Numbered from the stretch's first letter, positions 32,617 through 44,765 are shown. The stretch: 64,000 nt of DNA from Aphrophora alni (GCA_963513935.1 OY740777.1:13627092-13691091), one strand, 5' to 3'. The notes: generated by a model not told the origin, from the sequence alone. Program-made: numbers and translations.

Positions 32617-33990
32617 CCTGTTACAATTCATTTTAGTAAATAAAGGATGGAAATAGTTCATTTATATAGTTTGGACTCCTAATACATTATTTGTATATAA
32701 CCTAACTTGATCTAGACTAACGTAACCCATCCTAACCTAGCATAACATAATCTAACCTAACCTGTTACAATTCATTTTAGTAAATAAAGGATGGAAATAG
32801 TTCATTTATATAGTTTGGACTCCTAATACATTATTTGTATATAACCTAACTTGACCAAACCTAACGTAACCATCCTAACCTAGCATAACATAACCTGTTA
32901 CAATTCATTTTAGTAAATATTGGATAAAAATAGTTCATTTATATAGTTTGGACTCCTAAAACATTATTTGTATATAACCTAACTTGACCTAGCCTAACGT
33001 AACCCATCCTAACCTAGCATAACATAACCTAACCTAACCTGTTACAACTCATTTTAGTAAATATTGGATAAAAATAGTTCATTTATATAGTTTGGACTCC
33101 TAAAACATTATTTGTATATAACCTAACTTGACCTAGTCTAACGTAACCCATCCTAACCTATCATAACATAACCTAACCTAACCTGTTACAATTCATTTTA
33201 GTAAATAAAGGATGGAAATAGTTCATTTATATAGTTTGGACTCCTAATACATTATTTGTATATAACCTAACTTGACCTACCCTAACATAACCCATCCTAA
33301 CCTAGCATAACATAACCTAACCTAACCTGTTACAATTCATTTTAGTAAATAAAGGATGGAAATAGTTCATTTATATAGTTTGGACTTCTTATACATTATT
33401 TCTATATAACCTAACTTGACCAAACCTAACGTAACCATCCTAACCTAGCATAACATAATCTAACCTAACCTGTTACAATTCATTTTAGTAAATAAAGGAT
33501 GGAAATAGTTTATTTATATAGTTTGGACTCCTAATACATTATTTGTATATAACCTAACTTGACCAAACCTAACGTAACCATCCTAACCTAGCATAACATA
33601 ACCTAACCTAACCTGTTACAATTCATTTTAGTAAATAAAGGATGGAAATAGTTCATTTATATAGTTTGGACTTCTTATACATTATTTCTATATAACCTAA
33701 CTTGACCAAACCTAACGTAACCATCCTAACCTAGCATAACATAACCTAACCTAACCTGTTACAATTCATTTTAGTAAATAAAGGATGGAAATAGTTTATT
33801 TATATAGTTATGACTCCTAATACATTATTTGTATATAACCTAACTGGACCTAACTAGCCTAACGTATGCTATACCTTACTAACCTAACATAACCTAACCT
33901 AACCTGTTACAATTCATTTTCGTAAATATTGGATAAAAATGATTTATTTATTCAGTTTTTACTCCTAATGCATAATTTTTATATAACCTA
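32617..33990 (+). repeat. Minisatellite 3, ~143-bp unit, 10 units, with TTAGG-type motif
   Basis: Units start with CCTGTTACAATTCATTTTAG at 32617, 32761, 32894, 33038, 33182, 33326, 33469, 33612, 33755 and 33903. Each continues with TAAATAAAGGATGGAAATAG, TTCATTTATATAGTTTGGAC, TCCTAATACATTATTTGTAT and a segment rich in CCTAA (AACCTAACTTGACC, CATCCTAACCTAGC, ATAACCTAACCTAA). CCTAA repeats are the complement of the insect telomere repeat TTAGG, but here they are only a few copies inside a longer unit. Confidence 0.95.
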
Positions 33991-34082
33991 AAATAGGAAG
34001 TACTGGTTTTTGGTATATTGATAAAAGGTCTTTTACAAAAATATGTATACCAAATTTGAATTCGATATTTTATTTATTTCCA

Positions 34083-34114
<32 letters not shown>

Positions 34115-34930
34115 GCTGAAATGGCAGACAGACGAATAGCTAAGCACTTCAAGACAAAATTTTTAAGCACTTCATAGGAAATTTTTTACATATTTTAACA
34201 AAAGAAACCTTATCCTAAAGTTTTGTAACATAGTTTGGAGACAATCTGTATAGTGTTGTGCAAGTTTTCATAAAATAAAAACATTATTTTTCAAGTAAGT
34301 GGGCCAGAAGATAAGATTTTCCAAAAGAGTAAGGCACAGTTTAAAAAAGGAATTCAAAATATAATCGTTTTTCAAGAAGTTGTACATATTTTTTTGAAAT
34401 TGGTTTTAAAGGCGTAGTTATTATCATTCTAAAAAATAGCATACTGTCGGTTACTCGAGTTCGGACGAGTATATAAAATTGACTAAATCTGATTATACCA
34501 TAATTTTCCTTGTTTAATTCTGCGTCGACTGAAGTCAAAGTTGATTTTGTATTTTATTGCGTTATTATTTTTATTCCAATTGGAACAAAAAAGTACCGTT
34601 TGTAAAACTTTTCAAACAAGCCTTCACTTTTAAAATGTATAATTCGTAAAAAAAAAATCCGATAATTACCAAATTTGTACACAATGTTTTTGCAATGATT
34701 TTACATAGAATATTGCAATTTCAGATTTTTAGATTGATAAAAAAAAAAGTTGTCATCAATTTAGCATGAGTACTTTTTTCTAAAAACGTAATTTTCAATC
34801 TGCATTTTAAATACCACGAGGGTTTTATAACTAGATTTTATAAAACTCATAAAATGATATTTAAAACAAATTTAAAATAATTGTCTACAACAATATTATT
34901 TAAATAAAATTGTAAGCTAGAACTAAAAAT
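33991..34930. other. Spacer with long poly(T)
   Basis: A T run of roughly 24 bases is at about 34087-34110. The word ATACCAAATTTGAATTCGATAT is of the type found in the 57.3-kb element and at 38.5 kb, so decayed transposon sequence is likely. No gene. Confidence 0.4.
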
Positions 34931-35115
34931 TTTGTTACAATTCATTTTCGTACATATTGGATAAAAATAGTTTATTTATGTAGCTTGGACTACAAATCCA
35001 TAATTTGTATATAACCTAACCTAACCTAACCTCTTACAATTCCTTTTCGTAAATTTTGGAAAACAATAGTTTATTTAGATAGTTTGGACTTGTAATCCAT
35101 AATTGGTATATAACC
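34931..35115 (+). repeat. Two diverged outlying units of minisatellite 3
   Basis: GTTACAATTCATTTTCGTAC plus ATATTGGATAAAAATAGTTT and TAACCTAACCTAACCTAACC, followed by a second CTTACAATTCCTTTTCGTAA unit. They match the array at 32.6-34.0 kb but are clearly more diverged and lie about 0.95 kb beyond it. Confidence 0.8.
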
Positions 35116-35597
35116 CTAATTTTAAGTTTCTTAATTTTTTTTTTTTTTTAAGGATTTAGAAGTATAATATTGTTTTGGTTTTTTTTCTTCTCATTTTTGT
35201 GTAGTTTAACTTTAAGTAATGTATTATTGTCATATGTCTATTTATTTGTTTTGTTTAGTTTGTTGTTAATGTGAGCTTTATATTTTCTCTCTCTCTTTCT
35301 CAATCTAAATCATCTTTTCTTTGTCTCAATGTAATAAAAAGTATGGAAAGAAAAAAATTGTCATATCCGCGTTTGTGTGTGAATGGTATGACTAATTTTT
35401 AAGTGATAAAAATGTAAAAAGAAAATGTAGATCAGATTACATAAGTAAATTTTAAAAACCAATAAAAATATCACTGTATTTGTTATCCATATTTAATTGG
35501 AAATACCTAAAGTATAGCCAAGCAGTAATCATTATTTTTAAATATTTCTAAATCTTACTATAAGTTACTGGCAACAAACTGGGAATACAGCTAAACG
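35116..35597. other. Spacer, nothing recognised
   Basis: T-rich, with a CTCTCTCTCT run near 35288. No gene or repeat unit recognised. Confidence 0.35.
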
Positions 35598-36347
35598 AAG
35601 GGTAACTTCACTCACACAAGCGCAGAGGATTGGGTGTCCGATGACTTACTGGTCTTCACTTTATAAAACTATTTTATTTTATTTGATATTTGAAAATAAA
35701 ATCTATAATATATTTTTATTCTACACATAATTACAAGTAAAACGAGATAAAACAGATAAAACAATGTTTGCAACAAAAAAGTGACTGCATGATGAACATT
35801 TTCTTTATATATTTTCAATATTAGTAGGGATTGTTTTGCTGTTTTCAACATTATTCTCTATAGGGTCTATTACTGTTGCTTAGATGAGCAAATGTTAAAT
35901 TTACAAAAAATAAAATGTTTAAATGCCAATATTAACGAGTTAATACATATTTATTCATACACAGCTTATCACAATGTATATAATAAAGTACAAATTATGT
36001 TTTACACTGTTATTATTATATTGTGCTCCTTTGTTTGATTAAAATGGAAAAGTACATATTTTCGATAAATTGTTGTTTATTCACACTTATTAGTCATCAA
36101 ACTTTCATTCATTTTGTAGCAAACATTGTTGATTTTTGATTCATTAAATTATACATTGTTTTGTATCATTTTTCGTGTAATGAAGTGTAGAATAAAAATA
36201 TAGGCTATTTCAGATTTTATTTTAAAATATCAAATTAAATAAATGAAAGTTTGATCAAGAGAAGTACAATAGGTACCGGCCAGTCCTAATACTCTGCGCT
36301 CCTGTGTATGATGGCGCGTGCGTTAGAGTGAGACGACCCTTCCTTCA
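35598..36347. repeat. Possible terminal-inverted-repeat element (~750 bp)
   Basis: The left end (35598 on: CGAAGGGTAACTTCACTCAC, then CAAGCGCAGAGGATTGGGTG) is mirrored, with an extra ~20 bp, at about 36262-36347 (on the minus strand GGAAGGGTCGTCTCACTCTA, then GGAGCGCAGAGTATTAGGAC). Both ends are notably GC-rich compared with the AT-rich interior. No open frame of note. Confidence 0.4.
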
Positions 36348-37020
36348 GCCTTATTCTTGATAATAGTATAAGTCAATAAATAATAATGAACAATAAATAA
36401 TTAACAACATTCGGTTATATCCTAACCGTTCACAAATTTCAATTTTAAATCGAATCAAAGCGTGATTAAATACAAAAACATCTGTGGGAATGTCCTCCAA
36501 GAAATAAAGAAAGATGGAGAGGGGAAAGAGGTAAACTGGATAAAGGTGTGATGGGTTGGAGGCGTCAAAAAGTGAAACATAGCTTTTACGTTGAAGGACT
36601 GAATAATTTACTGCAGACCGGGTCTGAGCTGGTGGGCTGTGAAATACGACAAGGCAGGTACGTGGCTGCTATTAAATATATGTTTTTCTGCTATATAATA
36701 TATAGTACACCCTAGGGAGTGGATCCTTTACTGAGGTGAATATATTTTGTAGATCTTACAAAACAAAAATAAAGAGTTAAAAAAACAGAAAAACAAATAA
36801 GTACCAAAACACTGTTAGGTCACCAAAAATGTCATTTAAATATTCATCAGTCAAAATAAATATTGAAAACGTATTCAAATATCTAAATACAAGTCCCTAA
36901 ACTTGTTCACTACTACTGTAAATCGTGTTTGATTAAAATCAAACTTTTAATAACAGAGGTGAAAGTCAAATTTTATTTTTTCCGAATTCTTAAAGTTAAT
37001 GAATATATTATACACCTTAA
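36348..37020. other. Spacer, nothing recognised
   Basis: Contains a moderately GC-rich stretch (36480-36660) without a convincing reading frame. The remainder is AT-rich. Confidence 0.3.
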
Positions 37021-37057
37021 TTTTTTTCCGTCAGACAATCCAAATTGTTGATAAACA

Positions 37058-37085
37058 GTTTCGACAGTTATATCGTCATCGTCAG
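37058..37085 (-). other. CTGACGA-hairpin-GAAAC motif (single)
   Basis: Minus strand: CTGACGA, a hairpin with GAC/GTC stem, then GAAACTG. No mirrored partner was found within about 1 kb, so this may be a remnant of a decayed inverted-repeat element. Confidence 0.45.
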
Positions 37086-37099
37086 ATCCAAAACATCGT

Positions 37100-38160
37100 G
37101 AAGTCGTATGAAATATGTTTAAAACATCACATAATCTACATCATCTGAAACCATTTTGCGTTATTCATAGTTGGCGACATAACGATTCATAATGTTTGTT
37201 TGGTTCGTGTTTAGTTTTCTGTGTTTTGATTGTAGCCTATATAATTTAGATTTAAAACTTTGCTAAGTCTGACAGTAACAGTTTTTTGTTTTCTTTAATT
37301 GACACCAGTTGGACTAATGGGGGAGTAGCGTGCAACTAGGGAAATGAGCTCCGGACATTTGAATTAAAGGAAAATTTATAACAAAAATTTGATTTTTTTT
37401 TTGTCTAATAAACAATACTCGTAGTTAAGTCTTTAATTATATATAAATCGTATAAAAAACTGAACTTAATGTTTTCTACTTGCGTTTTTGCACACGGTTT
37501 TGGGACATTTATCTCCTATATTTCACTAAAAGTTTAATCAAATCGGTAAAAAGACTCTGGGTAAAATTAGCCCCATTTCCCAATATCTATTCAACGCGAT
37601 TGGGTTGCAGAGCCCTACACATAGACAGACAGACAAACGATTGAGAAACATCATTCCAAAAACCACTTTTTTGACTCAAAAAGGATATACAGTATGCCTT
37701 GATGATGCCTTTGTGATGTTTATCGGTTTTGCAGGCAATCACAAAATTATCTATACTATCGGTGGTAAAAAAGTCTCCCGAAGTTGGTTATTTCGAAGGC
37801 GTTAAGGAAAAATCATCCTAAGGCAAGGGACGTAGATCCCTTTCTGAGAATTGATTCACTTTTACATTTCATATTTAAAATTAAAAAAAAAAATTTTATA
37901 GATTGTAATATAAATAGAATATTCAATACAATCCTTTAACAATACAATCCTAGCTTTACAAATTTGATTGTTTTCTTTTAGTGACTCTAATAACAAACAA
38001 AATAAATGAATTAAACTCCAAAGAGAACGAAATAACGTTTACAGCTTAATAATAAATGTTGTTTTATTAAAAACAAACTGCATGAAAATCTATTCCATAG
38101 AACTCCAGAAATACAATTTCTTGATTAAACATTTTCTGCATGTTACACTTGATTTCCCTA
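37100..38160. other. Spacer with decayed repeat containing CAGACAGACAAACG
   Basis: The segment 37500-37800 carries a word series (TAGACAGACAGACAAACGAT) common in decayed animal transposons and shared in style with 48.96-49.01 kb. The 66-codon frame at 37605-37805 lies in this repeat and is not considered a gene. Confidence 0.4.
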
Positions 38161-38162
38161 CA

Positions 38163-38256
38163 CTAAGATTAGGTTAGGTTAGATGCAACTTTTTTTTTTA
38201 ATTATCAGAATTTAAAAGAATAATAATTTAAAAAGTTGCTTCTAACCTAATCTTAG
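38163..38256. repeat. Short inverted repeat with TTAGG-type arms
   Basis: CTAAGATTAGGTTAGGTTAG then ATGCAACTTTTT is mirrored by AAAAAGTTGCTTCTAACCTA then ATCTTAG. The arms are about 27-33 bp and the loop about 35 bp. The right arm lacks one TTAGG unit. It resembles a tiny MITE. Confidence 0.75.
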
Positions 38257-38689
38257 ATGTTGTAGGCTACTAGTAAGAAATTATGTTTTCAGTATTTTGT
38301 CACTAACTCGATTACCCTTTGACTAACAGAATTTTTTTTTTTTAAACTCATTTTATTTGTAGTTAAAAAACGAAACATTTTTTTCTGAAATTAATGGTTT
38401 TCGAGATATTCAACATTAAGAATTATAAACGGTTGCCATTTTGTAAATAATACAAATACAGTCTTCATTTTTTAGCACACTTTAAAAAATTGTATAATAA
38501 ATGCGTACACCAAATCTGAACTCAATATCTTAACGACTTCAAAACCTATAATGTCTTTTTTTGTAAAAATACAAAATGGCATATACTGAAAACGAAGCAG
38601 TTTCGAGCACATGTTCAGAGGAACTTTTTTATTTCTTTTCATGTAAGGAATCCCAAAGCTTGTGAGAGTATTTCAGAAACATCCTGTAT
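38257..38689. other. Decayed repeat
   Basis: Contains CCAAATCTGAACTCAATATC and related words also found in both arms of the element at 57331-57904, so it is an old relative. No gene. Confidence 0.45.
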
Positions 38690-38885
38690 TATAAATGTTT
38701 TTTTTATAATGGCCGCCATTTTGAAATTTTAAATTATTATTTTTTAGAATTTCAATAGTGTTTCACATGATCACACTATAATCCCCTATACCAAATTGCA
38801 TGTTCCTTCCATTTTTTTGTAATCCTGTTGCAAATCACATTTTTGGTTTCCTGAAGTAATCAATGTGAAGATCAGTCAAAAAACA
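38690..38885 (-). repeat. Family R dispersed repeat, copy H (partial, reverse)
   Basis: On the minus strand it reads CAGGAAACCAAAAATG, GGAAGGAACATGCAATTTGG, TATAGGGGATTATAGTG, AACACTATTGAAATTCT and CAAAATGGCGGCCATTATAA, in family R order. It holds a single diverged copy of the minisatellite-1 unit. Confidence 0.6.
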
Positions 38886-40429
38886 GAGCTCAAATTGCCC
38901 TATTCTTCATATACCAGGTATAGACCAGGAAATTAGTCAAAAAATATATTGTAAATCGTTTCAGGAGGTCATGTGTATTTAGTGATAAAGTGTGTGGTAT
39001 TTCAGAGGATCCGCCTTTGAACGCCTAGGACATTGTTTAAACAACGGTTTTAGTGAAAAAATCAGGAAAAATTGATAAAAAAACATAAGTCTCGACGGAA
39101 AAATATGCCTCAGATGAGACAACAGCAGTTGGATCATATTTTATTAAACATTATAACCTTTTTATAATAAATAAATTAAATTTCTTGTAAACTAATTTTT
39201 TTTTTTTTTAATGGAAACTTAAGAGTTCTAAAAGGCTTATTTTCTGAAAGTTTCAAGTGCCTTGTGCTTTTCTCAAGGAATGAAAAATATTTGAAAATTT
39301 CATTGCTTTTTGCAATTATTAAAACAAATTATTAACGGAATAACGAATCGTCTATAACGATTTTGATCCAATTTCACTCAAATGTAACCCCTAAGAACAG
39401 AAATAAAACGTATTGGTCGTGATGACTCGAAAAATATTGATTCTTAAATTATAGGTAAAAAACTCAAAAATCGGCCATATGTTTTATAAAGTAGTAATTT
39501 TTCAAAATTGGCTTTACCGATTTTCATCAAATTTTAGTGAAATGTAAATACTAATGACCTGATTCCGTGTACAAAATTGCAAGTAGGCCTATCAAAATAT
39601 TAAGGTTCAGGAATAATTGGCAAAATACAAAAAATAAGCTTGCAGTCAATTTTAGTCGCACTGGGGCCGTTTTTATGACACAAAGGTAACTTGTTTATGG
39701 CCGCTTTTGATGAGGAATAGTTTGGTATTTATCTGGTTTTGTGGATGCGTTAATGAGAATGTTTGTACAATCTTTTTGAATAATTTATTAGTTTTAGTTT
39801 TGCCAATAAAGAAATATATGTTGATGTAATTAAAGGAAAAGTGTTTTATTTATTTATAAAAAATATAATTACATAACAAAGTAATTAAATTTTATCTCAA
39901 TTTACTTTTCTGTGAGAAAACATTTTAAAGATACAAATTACTTAGAAATTACAAAACATCTATGAAAAGTGGGTTAAGAAAATTTACACGATTTGTATAC
40001 AGTAATTATTTTAGCACTGTTGTATGGCGTTTATAAAAGCACCACGATTAAGTAGATTTATAAAGTATTTGGATTTAAATAATCAGCAAATTGAAATTCT
40101 GTTACCAGGGAGGTCACACCGCAATGTAGCAGTGAGAGCGTATACATCGCCTGCCAACTAATGAACAGAATGTTCCCCACTGTTGAAACATCAAATTTGA
40201 TATTTTGCAAAGCAAATTTAACGATTTTTCACACCCAGACGAGTAAAGTTGGTAATAATTGTCAAAATTTTCGATCTCTGATTTTTGAGTGATCTTTACT
40301 TTTCGTGGCCTGAGAAATATGGAAAAAAAAAGAAAAAAAATCAACAATAGATTTAAACAGTATAATACTGATAATTAATTAATTAATATTCTTTAATTTT
40401 AATAATTTGGGAACTACCATGTCCCCCCA
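38886..40429. other. Spacer with decayed repeats
   Basis: 39352-39560 matches the repeat at 30.19-30.37 kb. The 77-codon minus-strand frame at 40114-40347 has no recognised motif. No gene assigned. Confidence 0.35.
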
Positions 40430-40976
40430 ACGTTGTCGTCTGTACGTAAGCACGTTAGGTTCGGTTAGGTTAGGTTAGCAACCACAATAATTAAGAAAAG
40501 AAAGATAAAATTTGGTAAAAGTGAGTAGGCTATAGGCCTAGTGCGCTTATGTACAACAACACTATTAAATTGAGAAAAATCTAATCAAAATGTCTACCAT
40601 TTTAAACAATGTTTTTTGTTCATATCCTGGGGATAAAACACTAAATTGGATACTAATATCCGGATTTGATTTCAAATTTATTGTAAAAAATGTAATTTCA
40701 AATCGTGATCTCTTAAGAAAATGTTATAATTAAATACAGTGGTAAGCCACTGACACGAGCGGAGCGAATGGAGACTATTTAATAATATACACATAATATA
40801 ACCGACATCAGAAGAGTAGATATAAACACTTGTGTAACAACGGTTTTAAACAAAAATATCCTACCGGTTAAGGTCCTTGATCTACAAATGACCCAAAAAA
40901 TCAACTTTTAAGCATCACATTTAGAAGATCTGCTTGTATCGCCCTTTACAAAAAGGCTGGGTAAATACCATGATGG
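40430..40976 (+). repeat. Family R dispersed repeat, copy D
   Basis: Starts AACGTTGTCGTCTGTACGTA, has a short TTAGG-type insertion (GTTAGGTTAGGTTAGC), then GATAAAATTTGGTAAAAG, ACACTATTAAATTGAGAAAA, AAAATGTCTACCATTTTAAA, TTCATATCCTGGGGATAAAA, CACTGACACGAGCGGAGCGA and AAATCAACTTTTAAGC, ending GCTGGGTAAATACCATGATG. Both minisatellite-related segments are present once or in decayed form. Confidence 0.75.
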
Positions 40977-41124
40977 CTACCATAAACGGTTTGCTCCTTA
41001 ATTCTGAATCATTTTGGCAAATTGAGATTAAAATGTGTTATTTCGAAACTTAAAATCATTTTTTGAGTTAAATTATTTGAAAACATTAAGCAACTAATTT
41101 AACAATCAAAATTATCCAATATAT

Positions 41125-41500
41125 AATACACCCCTTGTGCGACTCATCTATACAAATTCTAACCTACTTCTAAAATAATAAGCTAGGAATTTCAAAATTT
41201 GCCAAACTTATAGCTTTTGCACCTTAACCGATGACATAATTATCAAAAGTTTAAAATGGCGGACGCAACTTTTCTGCAAAAAAATTTAAACAGAATTATT
41301 TCATAAAGTTTGGCAGCTTAGTTACGGGACACCCTGTATACAACCCCTTGTGAAACTCAGTCATCTGTACCTACTTCCAAATGAGCTTGAAACTTGAAAT
41401 TTGTTAAACTTATAGACTGTAACCGACGGGAAAATTCCAAAAAGTTAAAATTTAATTGTTTTAATGTTGAAAAAATTTAAAATGGCGGACGCAATTTTAA
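41125..41500 (+). repeat. Two-unit tandem duplication, period ~215 bp
   Basis: ACACCCCTTGTGCGACTCAT, AACCTACTTC, GCCAAACTTATAG and AAAATGGCGGACGCAACTTT in the first unit correspond to ACAACCCCTTGTGAAACTCA, ACCTACTTCCAAA, GTTAAACTTATAG and AAAATGGCGGACGCAATTTT in the second. Between them lies GGGACACCCTGTATAC, an end-like word shared with the element at 57.3 kb. Confidence 0.7.
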
Positions 41501-41641
41501 TGTCGATGTAGACATTTTTGGATGTAAACAGTAAGACCTATTTGGTTCTGTTACTTTTTCCTATTCCTTAAATAGAGCTAGATTTTTGATTTTAGGTTAA
41601 TTTTATACATTTTTCAAAAAAACTATTTAATCTTTTGAAAC

Positions 41642-41730
41642 ACTTACAAGGACAGCTAGAATCGTTAAATTTGGCACGTTTATGGCAGTTGGAAGTCTGC
41701 AAATTTGATGGTTCTAGCTGTCCTATAAGT
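41642..41730. repeat. Hairpin (~34-bp arms)
   Basis: ACTTACAAGGACAGCTAGAA then TCGTTAAATTTGGCA is mirrored by TGCAAATTTGATGG then TTCTAGCTGTCCTATAAGT. The loop is about 20 bp. The 64-codon frame at 41635-41829 overlaps it and is not considered a gene. Confidence 0.75.
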
Positions 41731-41964
41731 TTGTCAAACAATTGTGCAAATTATAAAGTTTTGATCTACAACTTTGATTCAATGACTCGATCAAAACGCA
41801 CTGGGGGTTTGGGGAGAAGTACGCAGTAAATTTCATCAAAATCAACCTACTCGTTTGAATTGTATACCACTACACAAACGACACACATACATATTTTCAA
41901 AAATTACTTTTTGTCAACCCTCTAAATGGATTTTTTCCTTGTTATTTTAGAACAAAAAGTTCTG

Positions 41965-42125
41965 TGTCATCATCACCTTATAAAAAAACAAAAGAAAAAA
42001 CAAAATAACCTTCGAACACTCTAATAGCGTCGGATCGGAAGTGAACAAGAATTGGTCAAGAGAGACCTGTTGGGAAATATGAGCGGGATCTCACCCAAGA
42101 CCACATGGAAAGGACATTCGTGATT
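41965..42125 (+). repeat. Family S dispersed repeat, copy 6 (3'-truncated)
   Basis: CATCACCTTATAAAAAAAC, AACCTTCGAACACTCTAATA, GCGTCGGATCGGAAGTGAAC, TTGGTCAAGAGAGACCTGTT and CCCAAGACCACATGGAAAGG are present. The end segment after this is missing. Confidence 0.65.
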
Positions 42126-42379
42126 GGTAAACTATTGAGATAAAACTCAATATTTATTTAATTAACGAATTACATAACTTTATCTACCCGAACTAAATTG
42201 AAAAGTAAAAAGAAAAACAAAACGACATTGTCCTAGGCTACAGAGAAATAGATTCTAATGTTGTACAACAGATAAACATCTAAAATAAAAACACAAACAA
42301 ATAACATAAAAAACATATAAAATCAAACATCAAAAAAACTATTAAAACTCGGTAGAGTTAAAATACTATAAGAGTACAT

Positions 42380-42690
42380 AATTAACAGATCCGAACATTT
42401 ATAGCTTTCGAGATTTTGATATCTGTTCAACCTTTTCTTTTAAGGCGTGCCTGAATAAAACAAGCCGATAACGTAAACCATTTTGAAATCTGAACAAGCA
42501 TTCGAAATATGGAAAGAAGGCTAAAACAACATGATTGGTGGGTAGAAGAAGGCTGACCAATGAAAGGAATGGATTATAATCTCGAAGCTTGTATAATAAG
42601 GTTCGATATTTATCGGTGGTTGTCGGTCTTAAATTAAGTATTCTCGACTTCCATCCGAAGAATTTATTCGCTGTCAAAATCGAAAACACG
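42380..42690 (-). pseudogene. Possible LINE ORF1 (gag-like) remnant
   Basis: The 96-codon minus-strand frame (42399-42689) contains ILNLRPTTTDKYRTLLYKLR. This resembles the segment before the zinc knuckles in ORF1 proteins of jockey-type LINEs, where an IK..P.T...YR.L...L pattern is typical. The following VVLAFF and RLVLFRHALKEKVEQI could be the next part in a shifted frame. No zinc knuckle is visible. The assignment rests on one motif and is tentative. Confidence 0.4.
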
Positions 42691-42725
42691 GCCGAGCCTT
42701 CAGAAACTTCTCTCTAAACTTTATC

Positions 42726-43920
42726 TCTTGAAAAAAGTTTATTTATCGAGATCTGTTTTAACGCAGTTGGAATTACAACTCTGTGTTAGTTACACAAAAT
42801 ACGACCAAACTTGTCTACCATTCGTAACATTTCGACTGCATGTTTGTTACGCAAGCAAATGTGTCATTCTGTATATGAAATTACACTTTTATTACACTTT
42901 ATTAATTTAAGTCCTAGACTTTCAATTGATATGTTAGTAGCCTATACATGAGATTCTAATAATTTGTGTACTACAATAAACAATGTGTAGGCTTACTTTT
43001 GAGAACACCCTGTACTTGATACGTAATTTCCAATACATCTTGGCTTACTTTACATAACAATAACCAAATAATAAATCATTATTCACTCAGGTCTGCAAAG
43101 AACCCTTAATATTTATTGTGTTTACAAATTATTAATTATTTTAAAACGCTAACTCGGTTTTTGTTTAAAATAAATTTAAAATTTCTTTTAAGTAGCTTAC
43201 ATTAGAATATGTAAAAATAATAATAGCTTTATAGTTAAAAAAGTTGAGAAAAATAACGTTTTGTTAATTTTTGGATAATACTGTATGTTCTACTAAACTT
43301 TTGTACCACCTTATAGATAACTCAGGTTGGAAGCTATAAAATTAGAGGCCGAACATTTTTCTAACTAAAACAGTTCTTAAAATATTAAGCCGTTTCCATA
43401 CTTTACAAACGCACTGTATTTAATGAATGTGAATTATTATAGTAAAATATAAACAGCAGTCTGATTGTTTACACTTCCAATGAACCACAAGCTATCGAGA
43501 CCCAGCAGTGATTTTAAGAAATTAAAACAGCATTTTAGTGTTTCTAAAAAGGGTAAAAATTAAAATGCAAGGAACAAGTTAAACAACGATGAACGAAGCC
43601 GATTGCAATAGAAAATGATAGTTCGATTCTAAATTATAAAAACCTAAATAAATGCAATGACCCACGTTAAGAAACAAAATTTTATTTGTTGAGCCTGTGG
43701 CAGATCCTACACCAAACTTGAGTTATTCTAAAATGAGAACAAAAAACTTGGGACACCAATAAAATAAAAACCGTACATTCTAACATCTTATTTGGCCCAT
43801 TTGGAGAGACAACAAAAAGACTGAATTAATTCTAAGAATAGATATTTTTGTCTCAGAGAAATTTTAAATAAATATATGCGCACAAATATGAAAAATGAAT
43901 TACTGTTTTAAAAGTGAAAA
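42726..43920. other. Spacer, nothing recognised
   Basis: AT-rich sequence with an end-like word GAACACCCTGTAC near 43002. No gene or array. Confidence 0.35.
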
Positions 43921-43924
43921 ACCA

Positions 43925-44120
43925 TTCGGTCATCATCGTCTTATAAAAAAAAAAAAAAAAAAGAAAAAAGAAAAAAAAAAAAAAAAGAGAACATAAAATA
44001 AAAACATGTAGCTCTCGAATTTTCCAACAGCATCAGAGTCAGAAGAGAACAAGAGTTGATCAAGACAGACCTGAAAGGAAAGGTGAAACACCCTACTCAC
44101 TCTGGGTGAACCCCTGAAGG
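43925..44120 (+). repeat. Family S dispersed repeat, copy 7, with long A-rich tract
   Basis: CATCATCGTCTTATAAAAAA, an A/G tract of about 45 bases, AGAGAACATAAAATAAAAAC, AGCTCTCGAATTTTCCAACA, GATCAAGACAGACCTGAAAG and CCTACTCACTCTGGGTG. The A-rich tract always lies just inside the same end in this family. Confidence 0.65.
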
Positions 44121-44628
44121 TTATAACGAAGTAACAGACCAATATTTAAACCACTCCTAGTGTCAGTTTAATGTCCATCTTTTACAGTACACGTTATATA
44201 ATGGAACTTAATTTAAATTCCAAAATGTCGCCAAATAACGACCGAGTCCATGTTTACGATTTAGAGACAGGTTCAGCACATACAATACACTCTGAGATAT
44301 GCAGATATCCCCATCTCTCACTACAGGTCTACAAATTACAAATCAGAATGTAACCTAACCTTTAAATATGATATTGGTATCATTCAAAATATACCTCTTC
44401 AAATACGTTTACAAATATACACAAATTCCACTAGCAAATCTTATAAAAGGTTTAGAAAGGGATGTACTATTTCAACTCGACCATTTTGGTACGTCATCTG
44501 TAGGCTATGTTTATTACTCACAACTAAACCCTTTTACATCGTTATGAATATTTATAAATAATATTTTTTACATTAAAACCGATCGAAATATGTTAAAAGT
44601 TTTTTTTTAATTTTCGTTTAAGATTGAC
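44121..44628. other. Spacer, nothing recognised
   Basis: The 60-codon frame at 44171-44353 has no recognisable motif. No repeat or RNA gene was seen. Confidence 0.3.
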
Positions 44629-44765
44629 GGTTACTTAAAGTAGTACTTGGTTCCAATAGTCCAGTAAACAATGCGAATAAAACCTCTGAATACCTATAAT
44701 GGTTACTCAAAAGACTACATGGTTCCAATAGTCCAGTAAACAATGCGAATAATATCTCTGAATTC
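44629..44765 (+). repeat. Two-unit tandem duplication, period 72 bp
   Basis: GGTTACTTAAAGTAG and the word ACTTGGTTCCAATAGTCCAG plus TAAACAATGCGAATAA start at 44629. The unit repeats at 44701 with GGTTACTCAAAAG, CATGGTTCCAATAGTCCAG and TAAACAATGCGAATAA. Confidence 0.85.

Noticed and set aside
32617..33990. Telomere
   Set aside because: CCTAA words are only a few copies inside a 143-bp unit and the sequence continues normally on both sides.
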